Notes: generated by a model from the sequence alone, not told the origin. Positions 25,625 to 34,227 are shown, counted from the stretch's first letter. The stretch is 64,000 nucleotides of DNA from Streptomyces sp. CG1 (GCF_041080625.1 NZ_CP163518.1:9293501-9357500), one strand, 5' to 3'. Made by a program: numbers and translations.

Positions 25625-27775
25625 TCATCGACAACGATCTTGACGCGCTTTCCAGTAGCGGGGGAGCAGGACACTGCGCACCGCCTTGTCCTCGCCCGCG
25701 CTGGCGAGGAAACGGCCATCCGGATAGAACACCACGGCGTTCACCGAGCGGTGGTACTTGAGGGCGAGCAGTGACCGTCCCATGTCGGCCCGCCACACAC
25801 AGACGGCGCCGTCCTCGCTGCCCGTCGCGATCGTATCGCCGTCGGGACTGAACGCCACCGCCCGCACACCGGCGTCGTGCTCCATCTGGAAGAGCGGATT
25901 CCAGGTCTCCGTCTCCGTGATCTGAGCGATGCGGTCTTGGCTGCAGGTGGCGATCTTCCGCCCGTCCGGGGAAAAGTCGACGCCGAGGACAGAATCGTGG
26001 TGCGCGATCCGCGCCTGCTGCCGGCCGGTTTCCGTGTCCCAGACGTACGCGTTCTTGTCCTCGGACGCCGTGAGCAGCAGACGCCCGTCCGGGCTGAACC
26101 GCACGGCCTTGACCGCACGGGCATGGCGCAGGGTCAGGACGCGGCTCCCGGTACTGAGATCCCACACGCAGGCCGTGGCGTCCGCGCTGCCGGTGGCCAA
26201 GTACCGCCCGCTGCCGTCGAAATCGACCGCGTTGACGAAATGGCGGTGGACCAGTTTGGTGACCCCGTAGCCGGTCGCCAGCTCCCAGATGCGCACAAGG
26301 TTGTCCGTGCTACCGGTCGCCAGTCTGCCACCATCGGGGCTGAAGGCTATCGCGTTCACCATCGTGTTCTCCTCGCCGGGCCGGTGCTCCCATCGCGGTC
26401 GGCCGGTGACGACGTCCCAGACCCGCATCAGCCTGCGGGAGCCGGTGGCGAGCAGCCGCCCCTGCGGATGGACGGCCAGACTGACCACCCCGTGGCCGGC
26501 GTCGATCTCAGCCAGTGGCGTGATACCGGGCTGGGGCCTCCTCGGAGGAGGCGGAGGCGTGCGATGAGTCAGTGGCGGAGGCTGGGGGAACGGCGGCTCG
26601 GCATGCTTGGTGAGCCGCGCCTCTTTCTCAAGCTCGTTGATCTCGTGGACCACGGTTTGCGGGGGAGTGGGCCGTCGCGGTGAGGTGAGGTCGAAGAGCC
26701 GGGCGTCGCCGCTGCGCTGATACAGGACCGGCGTGAAGCACTCGAGGCTGTCGTCCTTGTCGGCCCGCAGCGCGATACGGCCCGTGCGCACCGCCTCGTC
26801 GACCGGCCGGTTGGCCGTGAGGGCCTGGTAGAAGGCCCGGGAGAAGAGCACGGCCGCCTTGTCCGTCACCGCGAACTGCATGGCCACCACGGCCGGCACC
26901 GTGTACTCCAGCATCGCCGCCGTGCTGGAGAACAGATCCCGCGCGTGGGAGGTTCCCGTCTCGCAGCTGTTGAGCACGACGAGACGCGGTGCGGGGTCGG
27001 CGATGCTGACGAGCGAGCCGAGCGCCTCGGCGTGCAGCGGATCCTCCCGGCCCTGTTCATCGGCGAAGACGATCATTCCCTGACACCGTTGATCGTCGAA
27101 CTTTCCGTGACCGATGAAGTGGAGGATGTGGCAGCCTTGGAGCAGCGCGTCGAAGAGATGCTGCTTGGTCTGCCCGTGCACCCAGTCGAGCCGCACCATC
27201 CCCTCGTCCATGAGCGGCTTGAGCGCGGTGCTCAGACTCTCCCGCTCGGCCTCCGCATCCAGCGTGCCCAGCGAGCCGGGCAGGGCCACCATGCCGAGGA
27301 TGCGCAGCGGCGGCTCCACGCGCAGCGGCGAGACCGGCTCCAGCATCTCCACGTAGCGGATGATCGGGTGCAGCAGACACAGGTAGCCGCCGAGCTTCGC
27401 GTCGTACAGCAGCTCCCAGGGCAGGGCCGCCAGTTCCGGGGAGCGGATCCGGAGGATCATGCGCAGTCGCCGCCCGCGTTCCTGGGCCTTCTGCCTGCTG
27501 GACAGGTAGAGCGCCTTGATCGCGCTCTGGAACACGGCTTCGCACAACGCGCCGCCGACTTGCCGGGCGGGCGCCTCCAGTCCCGTCCTCACGCTTCGTG
27601 AGCGAGCGGCGGACCCCAGAACGGCCGCCTCCAGCGAGGGCAGCCGGTCCAGCAGTTCCTGTGCGTCGATGGCGGTGACGGCGGTGTCCTCACCGCAGGG
27701 CGACGACACCTCGACGCAGTAGCCGCCGCCGGACGCCTCGCTCATTTCGAGCACGAAATCAAACTCCGCCGTCAT
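25625..27775 (-). CDS. CHAT peptidase fused to a seven-bladed WD40 propeller
   Basis: A 716-residue fusion. The CHAT caspase-like domain covers about residues 75-365, with catalytic His223 in HFIGHGKF and Cys271 in VVLNSCETG, both intact. A Pro-rich linker (about 393-418) leads to seven WD40 repeats from about 422 to 705 (for example TMVNAIAFSPDGGRLATGS and VRAVAFSPDGDTIATGSEDG). The last repeat ends atypically (SVLLPRYWKARQ), so the 3' end may be slightly altered. The ATG at 27775 overlaps the upstream stop (TGATG). CHAT domains cleave target proteins in bacterial conflict systems (for example Csx29 and TPR-CHAT); the propeller may sense a partner or ligand. Confidence 0.9.
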   Translation of the reverse strand: MTAEFDFVLEMSEASGGGYCVEVSSPCGEDTAVTAIDAQELLDRLPSLEAAVLGSAARSRSVRTGLEAPARQVGGALCEAVFQSAIKALYLSSRQKAQERGRRLRMILRIRSPELAALPWELLYDAKLGGYLCLLHPIIRYVEMLEPVSPLRVEPPLRILGMVALPGSLGTLDAEAERESLSTALKPLMDEGMVRLDWVHGQTKQHLFDALLQGCHILHFIGHGKFDDQRCQGMIVFADEQGREDPLHAEALGSLVSIADPAPRLVVLNSCETGTSHARDLFSSTAAMLEYTVPAVVAMQFAVTDKAAVLFSRAFYQALTANRPVDEAVRTGRIALRADKDDSLECFTPVLYQRSGDARLFDLTSPRRPTPPQTVVHEINELEKEARLTKHAEPPFPQPPPLTHRTPPPPPRRPQPGITPLAEIDAGHGVVSLAVHPQGRLLATGSRRLMRVWDVVTGRPRWEHRPGEENTMVNAIAFSPDGGRLATGSTDNLVRIWELATGYGVTKLVHRHFVNAVDFDGSGRYLATGSADATACVWDLSTGSRVLTLRHARAVKAVRFSPDGRLLLTASEDKNAYVWDTETGRQQARIAHHDSVLGVDFSPDGRKIATCSQDRIAQITETETWNPLFQMEHDAGVRAVAFSPDGDTIATGSEDGAVCVWRADMGRSLLALKYHRSVNAVVFYPDGRFLASAGEDKAVRSVLLPRYWKARQDRCR

Positions 27776-28287
27776 CAAGACCCCGCTGGTTTTTGCGAAG
27801 GCGTCGCGGGGGTGACGTCGGAGTAGCGCTGGATCGGGTCCCGGGCCCAGACGATCATGTTAAAACGCCGGTCCGTAGAGCTGGCCACCGCAAGGCTGCC
27901 GTCCATCAAGCAGGCCTGATCGCCGACAGCGACGGATGGGTCACCGAGGTAATTCGGGGCGCTACTGCTGCCCTTGCTGTCGCACTCCACTTCCACCGCT
28001 CCCTTTGAGGACTCGGTGGCTTGCTTGCAATTCAGTGCCGAACCGATGTCGTTCGGAATGTGTTTCTGGAGATCGGCCCGCGAGGGTCCGTGCTGCGCCT
28101 TCTCGGTCACCAGCCCCCACATTCCGCCCGCCACCAGCACCGCGCCCGGAACGGCGAGCACGACGCGCGGAGTCCGGTGCGTCTCCGGAATGGTCGGCAG
28201 ACGCCGGGAGGTACCGCTGTCGCTCCTGGCGGCCGCCAGGAGCAGAATGCCGAGGACAATGGCAACGATCTCGACGGCGAGTGGCAT
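27775..28287 (-). CDS. Small membrane protein coupled to the CHAT-WD40 gene
   Basis: A 170-residue protein with two membrane helices (about residues 4-20 and 42-60) separated by a basic loop. A ~110-residue domain with three cysteines (NCKQ, VECD, ACLMD) follows and is probably extracytoplasmic. Its stop overlaps the CHAT-WD40 start by one base, so the two are translated together. No family is recognised. A sensor or membrane anchor for the peptidase is an inference from the coupling. Confidence 0.7.
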   Translation of the reverse strand: MPLAVEIVAIVLGILLLAAARSDSGTSRRLPTIPETHRTPRVVLAVPGAVLVAGGMWGLVTEKAQHGPSRADLQKHIPNDIGSALNCKQATESSKGAVEVECDSKGSSSAPNYLGDPSVAVGDQACLMDGSLAVASSTDRRFNMIVWARDPIQRYSDVTPATPSQKPAGS

Positions 28288-28427
28288 CGCTCAGCTCCTT
28301 CGTGGGTGAAGCCGCATCCGCGGCCGAAGCCCACCGACCCTGCCCTCGCCTCCGGCGCACACATCAGGAATTTAGCGAACCATCAACTACCTTGCAGTAC
28401 CGGGAATTTCGTGTTATTCCATAGCTT
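28288..28427. promoter_or_regulatory. Divergent promoter region of the CHAT-WD40/trypco1-like cassette
   Basis: This 140-bp gap between divergent starts is AT-richer than its surroundings near 28375-28425 (GAATTTAGCGAACC, GTGTTATTCCATAGCTTATG). TAGCTT at 28420-28425 lies too close to the ATG at 28428 to serve as its -10. No clear palindrome is seen. Confidence 0.3.
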
Positions 28428-28769
28428 ATGACCATTATGGAGTTCCCGCTAGACGACGGCAGCGCCGTGCTCGTCAGGGTCTCCGACGGGCAGGCGCTGA
28501 GTCAGCTGCGCACCCGGGGTGCGTCGACGTCCGCGGTGATCGAGAAGGCCGAGGGCACGTTCGAGTCCGTCATGCAGGCCGTACGGGTGGTGACGCGTGG
28601 CGTGGCCACGCAAGTGGAGGGCCTGGTGCAGCGGCCGGACGTCCTCGTCGTGCAGTTCGGTGTCGAGCTGACCGCCCAAGCAGGGGCGATCATCACGGCG
28701 GCCGGCGCCTCGGCTCAGTTGACCGTCAGCCTGACCTGGAACAAACAAGCCGTGACTGACAGTCACTGA
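28428..28769 (+). CDS. Trypco1-type (CU044_2847-like) small protein
   Basis: A 113-residue protein whose pattern matches the trypsin-co-occurring domain 1 group: MEFPLDDGSAVLVRVSD at the N-terminus, a helical middle (FESVMQAVRVVTRGVATQVEGL), then PDVLVVQFGVELTAQAGAIITAAGASAQLTVSLTW. In this family such proteins accompany trypsin-like, caspase-like, TPR and NTPase genes in conflict systems and probably act as adaptors. Here it is divergent from the CHAT-WD40 operon. A 7-bp-arm palindrome (GTGACTG-A-CAGTCAC) covers its last codons. Confidence 0.75.
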   Translation: MTIMEFPLDDGSAVLVRVSDGQALSQLRTRGASTSAVIEKAEGTFESVMQAVRVVTRGVATQVEGLVQRPDVLVVQFGVELTAQAGAIITAAGASAQLTVSLTWNKQAVTDSH

Positions 28770-29090
28770 GGGATAACCGTCACTTACCCGCCGGTGGGCA
28801 GTTCCAAGGGTCACGCCGACGATCGAACGTCAATGATAATCCCTCAGCCCCACAGGCGGCCGTGTAGATCCACTAAGCGGGCGCTCCGCGCCCTATTGAT
28901 CAGATCATCGACTGCGGGCAACGCCCGCTTCCAGGGCCCTCTGGTGACGTGTGGGAAGCCCTCCCTGTCACACGGGCCGTGTCACTGACGTGTCACACAC
29001 CAAATCACGCACCTCGGAGCGCAGCGCCCTGACCTGGACGTTTTCGGGACTGTGCGGACTGGATGGACGGGAAAGACTGGGCGTCAGTCT
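28770..29090. other. Non-coding right end of the island
   Basis: No convincing coding frame is seen between the trypco1-like gene and attR. The segment has repeated short TGTCAC elements (GTCACTTACC, CTGTCACACGG, GTGTCACTGACGTGTCACAC), perhaps relics of recombinase arm sites. It contains nothing else I can name. Confidence 0.4.
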
Positions 29091-29134
29091 CTGGGGGTCA
29101 AGGGGTCGCAGGTTCAAATCCTGTCGTCCCGACT
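29091..29134 (+). repeat. attR, 44-bp copy of the tRNA-Pro 3' half
   Basis: Identical to 22759-22802. The sequence to its left does not complete a tRNA, so this is a duplicated core site and not a third tRNA gene. It fixes the right end of the island. Confidence 0.92.
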
Positions 29135-29151
29135 TTGCGAAGTCGTAGGTC

Positions 29152-29186
29152 AAGGGCCGTTTCAGAGATGATCTGAAACGGCCCTT
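29152..29186 (+). terminator. Perfect 15-bp-stem terminator outside attR
   Basis: AAGGGCCGTTTCAGA pairs with TCTGAAACGGCCCTT around loop GATGA and is followed by T-rich TGGTCATTCTTG. It sits at the distance from attR expected of a tRNA terminator displaced from tRNA-Pro copy 2 by the insertion. Confidence 0.85.
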
Positions 29187-29312
29187 TGGTCATTCTTGTG
29201 GTCATTCCTGGCGGACGATCACGTAATGAGGCGCCCGGTGTTCGAGCCGAGGGTGCCGTTGCCGCTGTGGGCCGGCGCAGTTGGTGGCGCGCCGGCGCCG
29301 TGAGGCGCTTGC

Positions 29313-30107
29313 TCAGGCCAGCTCAAGGCGGTCTGCCAGACCGGCGGCGGTGAAGGCGGTCACCAACTCCTGCCGGCCTTCGGTGAAGTGGGCCCAGCTG
29401 TCGTAGTGGACGGGGACCACCCGGCGGGCGCGGAGGATCTGGGCGGCCTCGGCGGCCTGGGCGCTGTCCAGGACGATCAACTGGTTGTCGAAGAGGACGG
29501 GGAAGCGGGGAGCGCCGGCGAAGAGGATGGCGGTGTCGATGGGGGCGAAGCGGTCGGCGGTCTCCCGTACCGCGTCGAGGGAGGCGTTGTCACCGCTGAC
29601 GTAGACGGTGGGCAGGCCCTCGCCGGTCAGGACGAAGCCGACGACCTGGCCGGTGAACGGCTCGACCTCTTCCCGGGAGCCGGGGCCGTGGATGGCGGGG
29701 ACACCGGTCACGGTGATCGTGCCGCCGTCGGGGCGGTCCAGTTCGATGGACTCCCAGTCGGCCAGGCCCCTGGCCTTCGCGCCCAGGTGCGCGCCCAGGC
29801 GCTCGCCGCCGCCGGGTGTCGTCAGGGTGAGGGATATGTCGGCGAGCAGGGCCCTGCCGGAGGTGTCGAGGTTGTCGGGGTGCTCGTCGTGCGAGAGCAG
29901 GACCACGTCGATGCGGCCGAGGTCGGCGGGGGTGGCGGCGGCGGGGGTGGTCTTGGTCAGGACCGGGCGGCCGGGCCGGCCGTAGTCGCCGGGACCGTCG
30001 AAGGTCGGGTCGGTCAAGAACCGCAGGCCGCCGTATTCGAAGAGGGCGGTCGGGCCGCCGAAGACGCGGACGGGGAACTGGTCGGTTGCTGCGGGGAGAG
30101 TGGACAC
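29313..30107 (-). CDS. MBL-fold metallo-hydrolase (UlaG-like)
   Basis: A 264-residue metallo-beta-lactamase-fold protein. The metal motif is LLSHDEHPDNLD, a variant of HxHxDH. Later ligands lie in GVPAIHGPG and VYVSGDNASLD, and the final His is in RVVPVHYDSWAHF. Such L-ascorbate-6-phosphate-lactonase-like proteins are cytosolic hydrolases of unknown substrate. The GTG at 30107 follows GTGAGGTGTTTG; the longer frame would remove the divergent promoter. It is probably controlled by the divergent CGNR regulator. Confidence 0.85.
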   Translation of the reverse strand: MSTLPAATDQFPVRVFGGPTALFEYGGLRFLTDPTFDGPGDYGRPGRPVLTKTTPAAATPADLGRIDVVLLSHDEHPDNLDTSGRALLADISLTLTTPGGGERLGAHLGAKARGLADWESIELDRPDGGTITVTGVPAIHGPGSREEVEPFTGQVVGFVLTGEGLPTVYVSGDNASLDAVRETADRFAPIDTAILFAGAPRFPVLFDNQLIVLDSAQAAEAAQILRARRVVPVHYDSWAHFTEGRQELVTAFTAAGLADRLELA

Positions 30108-30114
30108 CAAACAC

Positions 30115-30169
30115 CTCACGGATAGATGTGGTTGAACCGTGATATGACCGTAGCGGCTTCTCACGGATA
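30115..30169. promoter_or_regulatory. Repeated CTCACGGATA motif between divergent genes
   Basis: CTCACGGATA occurs at 30115-30124 and again at 30160-30169, with an inverted ATCACGG core (as CCGTGAT) at 30137-30143. Three spaced TCACGG elements in a 77-bp divergent gap suggest an operator for the adjacent CGNR protein. Confidence 0.45.
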
Positions 30170-30184
30170 CGCGCAAGCCGTACC

Positions 30185-30787
30185 ATGAGGAAGGTGAAGG
30201 AACCCGTGACCGAACAGCCCGGCCTGCCGCCCGCACAGGGCGAGGGGGAGCACCTCGCCCTCGCCCTCGCCAACAGCGCGATCGCCCTGCCCGGCGGCCT
30301 CACCGTCGATCTCCTGGGTACTCCCGCGCAGGCGAACCACTGGCTGACGGAACGCGGTCTCGCCCCGGTCGACGCCGGTATGCGGGAGATGTGCGCGACG
30401 CAACTGCGCTCGCTGCGTGAACAGATCAGGTCGCTGTTCGCGTCCCGCGCCGAAGGTCTGCCCGCCCATCCCGCCGCGGTCGCGGCCATCAACGATGCGA
30501 TGACCCGCGTCCCCACGGCCCCGCTGTTGCAGTGGGACGACAAGACCGGCCCCTACCGCGCCGTCCCCCACCCCACCACCGCGGTCGTCGACCACGCTCT
30601 GGCCACCCTCGCCGCCGACGCCGCCGACCTGCTCACCGGCCCCGGCGCAGAACGCCTGACCGCATGCGGCTCCACGCCCTGCAACCGCTACCTGCTTCGC
30701 CACGGCCGCCGCCACTGGTGCTCCACCCGCTGCGGTGACCGCGCCCGCGCCGCCCGCGCCTACGCCCGCCGCAGCACCTCCCCGTGA
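30185..30787 (+). CDS. CGNR zinc-finger/ABATE-domain regulator
   Basis: A 200-residue protein. The N-terminal ABATE-like stress-associated domain covers about residues 20-145 (LALALANSAI, LAPVDAGMREMCATQLRSLREQIRSLF). The C-terminal CGNR zinc finger (about 158-195) reads CGSTPCNRYLL, then RRHWCSTRCGDRARAARAYARR, giving four Cys ligands. The family is regarded as transcription factors acting on the neighbouring gene. It is divergent from the metallo-hydrolase, with repeated motifs between them. Confidence 0.87.
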   Translation: MRKVKEPVTEQPGLPPAQGEGEHLALALANSAIALPGGLTVDLLGTPAQANHWLTERGLAPVDAGMREMCATQLRSLREQIRSLFASRAEGLPAHPAAVAAINDAMTRVPTAPLLQWDDKTGPYRAVPHPTTAVVDHALATLAADAADLLTGPGAERLTACGSTPCNRYLLRHGRRHWCSTRCGDRARAARAYARRSTSP

Positions 30788-30842
30788 CGGGACCGCTCGC
30801 ATCGTCCGTCGTGAGAAACCGATTGATCGGGACACCGTCCTC

Positions 30843-31093
30843 ATGCAGTTCCTCGCCCGCGACCTGCGTCTCCTGCGTGAGAAGGCGTGAAAGCGGCCGT
30901 ACCGGGAGACGGCAGAGAAGGCCGGATGCTCGACGGTGCCCGCTTGGAACCGGACGACAGCGATGTCCTCTTCGGCCGGGACAAGCTGGTCGGTGAGCTG
31001 CTGGACCTGGTCGGCTGGCATCGGTTCGACGCGGTCTTCGGACCGTCCGGCAGCGGCAAGTCCTCACTGCCGCGAGCGACCGCCTTGCCGTGA
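30843..31093 (+). pseudogene. Broken XRE-HTH/nSTAND NTPase gene
   Basis: The frame from ATG 30843 reads MQFLARDLRLLREKA, a TGA at 30888-30890, then KRPYRETAEKAGCS, the start of an XRE-type HTH domain. After a frame change near 30940 the sequence continues as DDSDVLFGRDKLVGELL and FGPSGSGKSSLPRA, the start and Walker A (GPSGSGKS) of an nSTAND1 NTPase. A stop follows at 31091 and the remaining >1,000 codons (NTPase, WD40) are absent. One nonsense change, one frameshift and a large deletion make it a relic of a large signalling or conflict ATPase. Confidence 0.7.
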
Positions 31094-31457
31094 GGGGAGC
31101 CGGCGGCGCCCTCCGGCTGTGGGGCACCGCAGGGTGGCAGCTTCTCGGCGGCGATCTGCCCACGCCCGGGGGCGAGAGTGCACCGGCGGCGGACTCACCC
31201 GGGTGCAGTGGCGGACGTAGGATCCCGACGCGCCGTACCGGCAGGTCTGCCCGATAGTGCACTGAATCTGGGCAAAATGGACACAGTTCCGCCGGAATCG
31301 GCCACAGGATTGTTCATGGTGACTCCGGGCCTCGCCGACCAAGGCCCACGGCCAGAACGGTCAGGAACCAGAACGGCCGCAGCGTCCCTCGTGGGCAGCG
31401 GTCGGCCGGCGTCCGATCCGGGACGCGCGGCAGGCTCCTCTCCCCAGGTTCTGGTTC
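31094..31457. other. Intergenic region without recognisable gene
   Basis: A 364-bp stretch between the nSTAND relic and the deacetylase. Open frames here lack ribosome binding sites and protein-like composition. GTGCACTGAATCTGGGCAAAATGGACACAG near 31257-31286 is AT-richer and could hold the deacetylase promoter, but no clear -35/-10 pair is seen. Confidence 0.35.
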
Positions 31458-32897
31458 ATGCGCTCTCACACCCTCGTTCCCAGGCTCCTGCTGCTCGGTT
31501 CGCTCACCCTCACCGCGGCCTGTTCGTCCGGGGCGTCCGAGCCTTCGGGCAAGGCGCCCACCGACGCACGGCCCGACTCCTCATCGTCCGCGGTCGAGAC
31601 GGTCGACCCGTCGAAGATCAAAGGCCTGAACATCGTCAACGACAACAGCGAGCGCAAGTCCTGCCCCTTCGCGACCAGCTACCCGGACGTGCCCGGCGCG
31701 CAGGCGATGACGGCCGCGATGAAGAAGGACGTGCGGGGGCGCCTCGCCGCCTTCCGCTCGGGGGCGTGCACGGCCGGCGCGGGTCGCGCGGAGGGCCGTG
31801 ACCTCAACATCAGCCACCAGTTCCTGGTCGCGTCCGGCGACGTCCTCGGTGTCCGGCTCATCACACAGGACCACGGCGCGGCCGGGTCCGGTCTGTCGAC
31901 CAGGACGTACTGGTACGACGGCAAGGCCGGCGCGTACCGCACGGCTCTCGGACTCGTGGCCACCGGCTCCCGGAACGCCTTCATCGCCGCCCTGAAGGAC
32001 CAGCTCCAGGGCCGGGAGGGCGTGGACGCCGGCACTCTGCACGACGCCTTCGCCGGCCGTCGGGACCGTACCGCCGTCCTGGACGACATGGCCTTCACCG
32101 CCGATGGCGGACTGCGGGTGGAGTTCGACGGCGGCGAGGTGGGCACCCCCGCCGCCGGCTCCTACGTGGTGACCCTCTCCAAGAAGGCGATCACCCCGTG
32201 GCTGTCCGCGTTCGGGCTGCGCGCCCAGCGGCAGACGGTGCGCCCCGGCGGCCCGCTCGACCTGGGCGCGCCCCACGTCCCCGACCCGGCCGTCCCCACC
32301 CACACCGCCTCCGGCGACGACGGCACCGACTGCAAGAAGGTCAAGTGCATCGCCCTGACCTTCGATGACGGGCCCGCCGCGCCCGAGACCGCGATCCTGC
32401 TGACCAGCCTCGCCCGGTACAAGGCCCGCGTCACGTTCTTCACCATCGGCCAGAACGTCGCCGCTCATCCCGATCTCGTCCGCGCCGAGGCGAGGGCCGG
32501 CCACGAGATCGGCAACCACTCGTGGAACCACCCCGACCTCACCCGGCTCACCCCGGAACAGATCGCCAGTCAGCTCAACCGGACCAGCGCCGCCATCAAG
32601 GCCGCCACCGGCCAGGCCCCCACTGTCTTCCGTCCGCCCTATGGCGCCCTCAACGAGACCGTCAGGAGCGCCACGACCATGTCACCGGTGCTGTGGAACG
32701 TGGACACCGAGGACTGGAAGTACCCGGACGCCGCCAAGGTCGCCCAGATCGTCGTCGGCAAGGCCCGTCCCAACGCCGTCGTCCTCATGCACGACATCCA
32801 CGCCACTTCGGTCGAGGCCGTCCCCGAGATCCTGCGCATCCTCACCGCGAGGGCCTACCGCTTCGTCACCGTCAGCCACCTGCGCGCGACACTGTGA
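31458..32897 (+). CDS. Polysaccharide deacetylase (NodB) lipoprotein
   Basis: A 479-residue secreted lipoprotein with a signal peptide and lipobox LTAAC (Cys near residue 22). A Ser-rich linker and a ~200-residue domain of unknown type (about 50-260) follow. The NodB catalytic domain occupies the last ~190 residues. All five motifs are present: ALTFDDGP (motif 1), HSWNHPDL (2), RPPYGALN (3), WNVDTEDW (4) and VLMHDIH (5), so the metal-dependent deacetylase should be active. It likely removes acetyl groups from peptidoglycan or another wall polymer at the cell surface. Confidence 0.9.
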   Translation: MRSHTLVPRLLLLGSLTLTAACSSGASEPSGKAPTDARPDSSSSAVETVDPSKIKGLNIVNDNSERKSCPFATSYPDVPGAQAMTAAMKKDVRGRLAAFRSGACTAGAGRAEGRDLNISHQFLVASGDVLGVRLITQDHGAAGSGLSTRTYWYDGKAGAYRTALGLVATGSRNAFIAALKDQLQGREGVDAGTLHDAFAGRRDRTAVLDDMAFTADGGLRVEFDGGEVGTPAAGSYVVTLSKKAITPWLSAFGLRAQRQTVRPGGPLDLGAPHVPDPAVPTHTASGDDGTDCKKVKCIALTFDDGPAAPETAILLTSLARYKARVTFFTIGQNVAAHPDLVRAEARAGHEIGNHSWNHPDLTRLTPEQIASQLNRTSAAIKAATGQAPTVFRPPYGALNETVRSATTMSPVLWNVDTEDWKYPDAAKVAQIVVGKARPNAVVLMHDIHATSVEAVPEILRILTARAYRFVTVSHLRATL

Positions 32898-33046
32898 CGC
32901 CGGGTCCTGTGGGCGAGGTCTGCAGGGAGCGCGATCGCAGCACTGCTGCCCGAACTGCTGACGGACAGGCCTGGATGAGTGGAGGTGCCGTCAGGGTCTT
33001 CGAAGCCGAACCGCACACTTGACCTGCTGCGCCTTGTACCGCGTGC

Positions 33047-34147
33047 TCACGGACGAGGAGACGGCCTCTGCCGTTGTCTGCGGGGCTTCTCTTTCTCGTC
33101 TTCGTTGTCCGGGAACTTCTCGCCATCCGGGAACTTCTCGCCGTCATCGTCTTCATCGTCGGGGAGCTGCTCGGCCTCCCCGTGGGACAATCTCGGGCTG
33201 CGGCTGCTCGTGGCGATCCTGGCCGCCATCCCGGCGAGCTGCCCGCAGGCTCGTACGATCTCCCGCTGGGTCTGGTTCCGCTCGCTGATGACGGCGGCGA
33301 GCATCAGCGCGGTCAGTGCGGCGGAGCCGTTGAACGCCTGCAGGGTGATCATGTTGGTGAGCAGGTCGCGCCCGGCGAAGGGGCCCGCCTGCCGGGTGGC
33401 GGAGATGATCGCATAGGTCGACACGCCAAGGGCGCAGGGCGCGGCACCGGCCAGCTGGAAGCGGAAGGCGGCCCAGATCAGCAACGGGTAGCCGAGGAAC
33501 AGAAGCGGCGTGCTGCTGGTCTCGACGAAACCGACAGCGACGGTGGCTGCCAGAAGCAGCAGCGCCTCCGCCCACCGCCACGCCGACACGTCCTTCGGCC
33601 GGCGCGCCGAGCGGAGGACGAGCAGGACCGGCGTGACCACCAGAACTCCCATCGCGTCGCCGGTCCACCAGACCCACCACGTCGGCCAGAAGCCGCCGGA
33701 GTGCAGCACACCGGCGAGCAGCAGAGTCCCGCTGCCCGTCGTCGCACTGACCAGCATCCCGGTGAACGCACCGAGAAAGATCAGCGCGAGCGCGTCCCAC
33801 AGATGGTTCAGTTCGTTGTGGAAGCCCGCACGGCGGAGCAACGCGTACGAGCAGAGCGGCGCGAGGGTGTTTCCCGCTGTGATCGCGAGCACGGCCGGAA
33901 GCGACGGGCCCAGCGAGACGTTGGTCAGAAAGGCGCCGAGCGCGATGCCGGGCCAGACCCGCGGACCGCGCATGAGCAGGCCCGCCACCGCGATACCGCT
34001 CGGCGGCCACAGCGGGGTGACCTGGCCGCGCACCAGCTGCTGGAGCAGTCCCGCCTTGGCCGAACCGAAGTACAGCGCGGCGATGACACAGATCTCCAGG
34101 ATGGCCGAGCCACTGCGCCGGAGCCGTTCCTGCCGAGCGCGATCCAT
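33047..34147 (-). CDS. MASE1-domain membrane protein without a catalytic output domain
   Basis: A 366-residue protein with eight or more membrane helices (about residues 15-295) forming a MASE1 sensory domain: YFGSAKAGLLQQLV, TPLWPPSGIAVAGLL and WWVWWTGDAMGVLVVTPVL are typical. MASE1 usually precedes a histidine kinase, GGDEF or SpoIIE domain. Here only a short helix (RNQTQREIVRACGQLAGMAARI) and a hydrophilic tail remain. The tail is acidic (PDDEDDDGEKFPDGEKFPDNED), with GEKFPD repeated, and then basic. The PP2C phosphatase encoded just upstream could be its detached output partner. Confidence 0.82.
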   Translation of the reverse strand: MDRARQERLRRSGSAILEICVIAALYFGSAKAGLLQQLVRGQVTPLWPPSGIAVAGLLMRGPRVWPGIALGAFLTNVSLGPSLPAVLAITAGNTLAPLCSYALLRRAGFHNELNHLWDALALIFLGAFTGMLVSATTGSGTLLLAGVLHSGGFWPTWWVWWTGDAMGVLVVTPVLLVLRSARRPKDVSAWRWAEALLLLAATVAVGFVETSSTPLLFLGYPLLIWAAFRFQLAGAAPCALGVSTYAIISATRQAGPFAGRDLLTNMITLQAFNGSAALTALMLAAVISERNQTQREIVRACGQLAGMAARIATSSRSPRLSHGEAEQLPDDEDDDGEKFPDGEKFPDNEDEKEKPRRQRQRPSPRP

Positions 34148-34227
34148 CGGGCGACCTCCGTGTCGCTATCACCCCGAGGCCCATCATCCGTCCGATCCCG
34201 CGGATCCTCCACGGCACCGTCGAGGGG

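Noticed and set aside
25525..25719. Minus-strand frame ending GKRVKIVVDDDQTARVGAAIAV...
   Set aside because: The segment looks protein-like and may be the tail of a lost gene, but it overlaps the CHAT-WD40 3' end, has no start or binding site and no family I can name. Too weak to call.
29091..29134. A third tRNA-Pro gene
   Set aside because: Only the 3' half is present; the left side does not supply the acceptor, D-arm or anticodon 5' strand. It is the attR copy.
28951..29148. Short ORF crossing attR
   Set aside because: Its frame passes through tRNA-derived sequence, and its composition is not coding-like.
29313..30107. Metallo-beta-lactamase antibiotic resistance gene
   Set aside because: There is no signal peptide, and the metal motif (SHDEHPDNLD) is of the UlaG-like hydrolase type, not that of class B lactamases.
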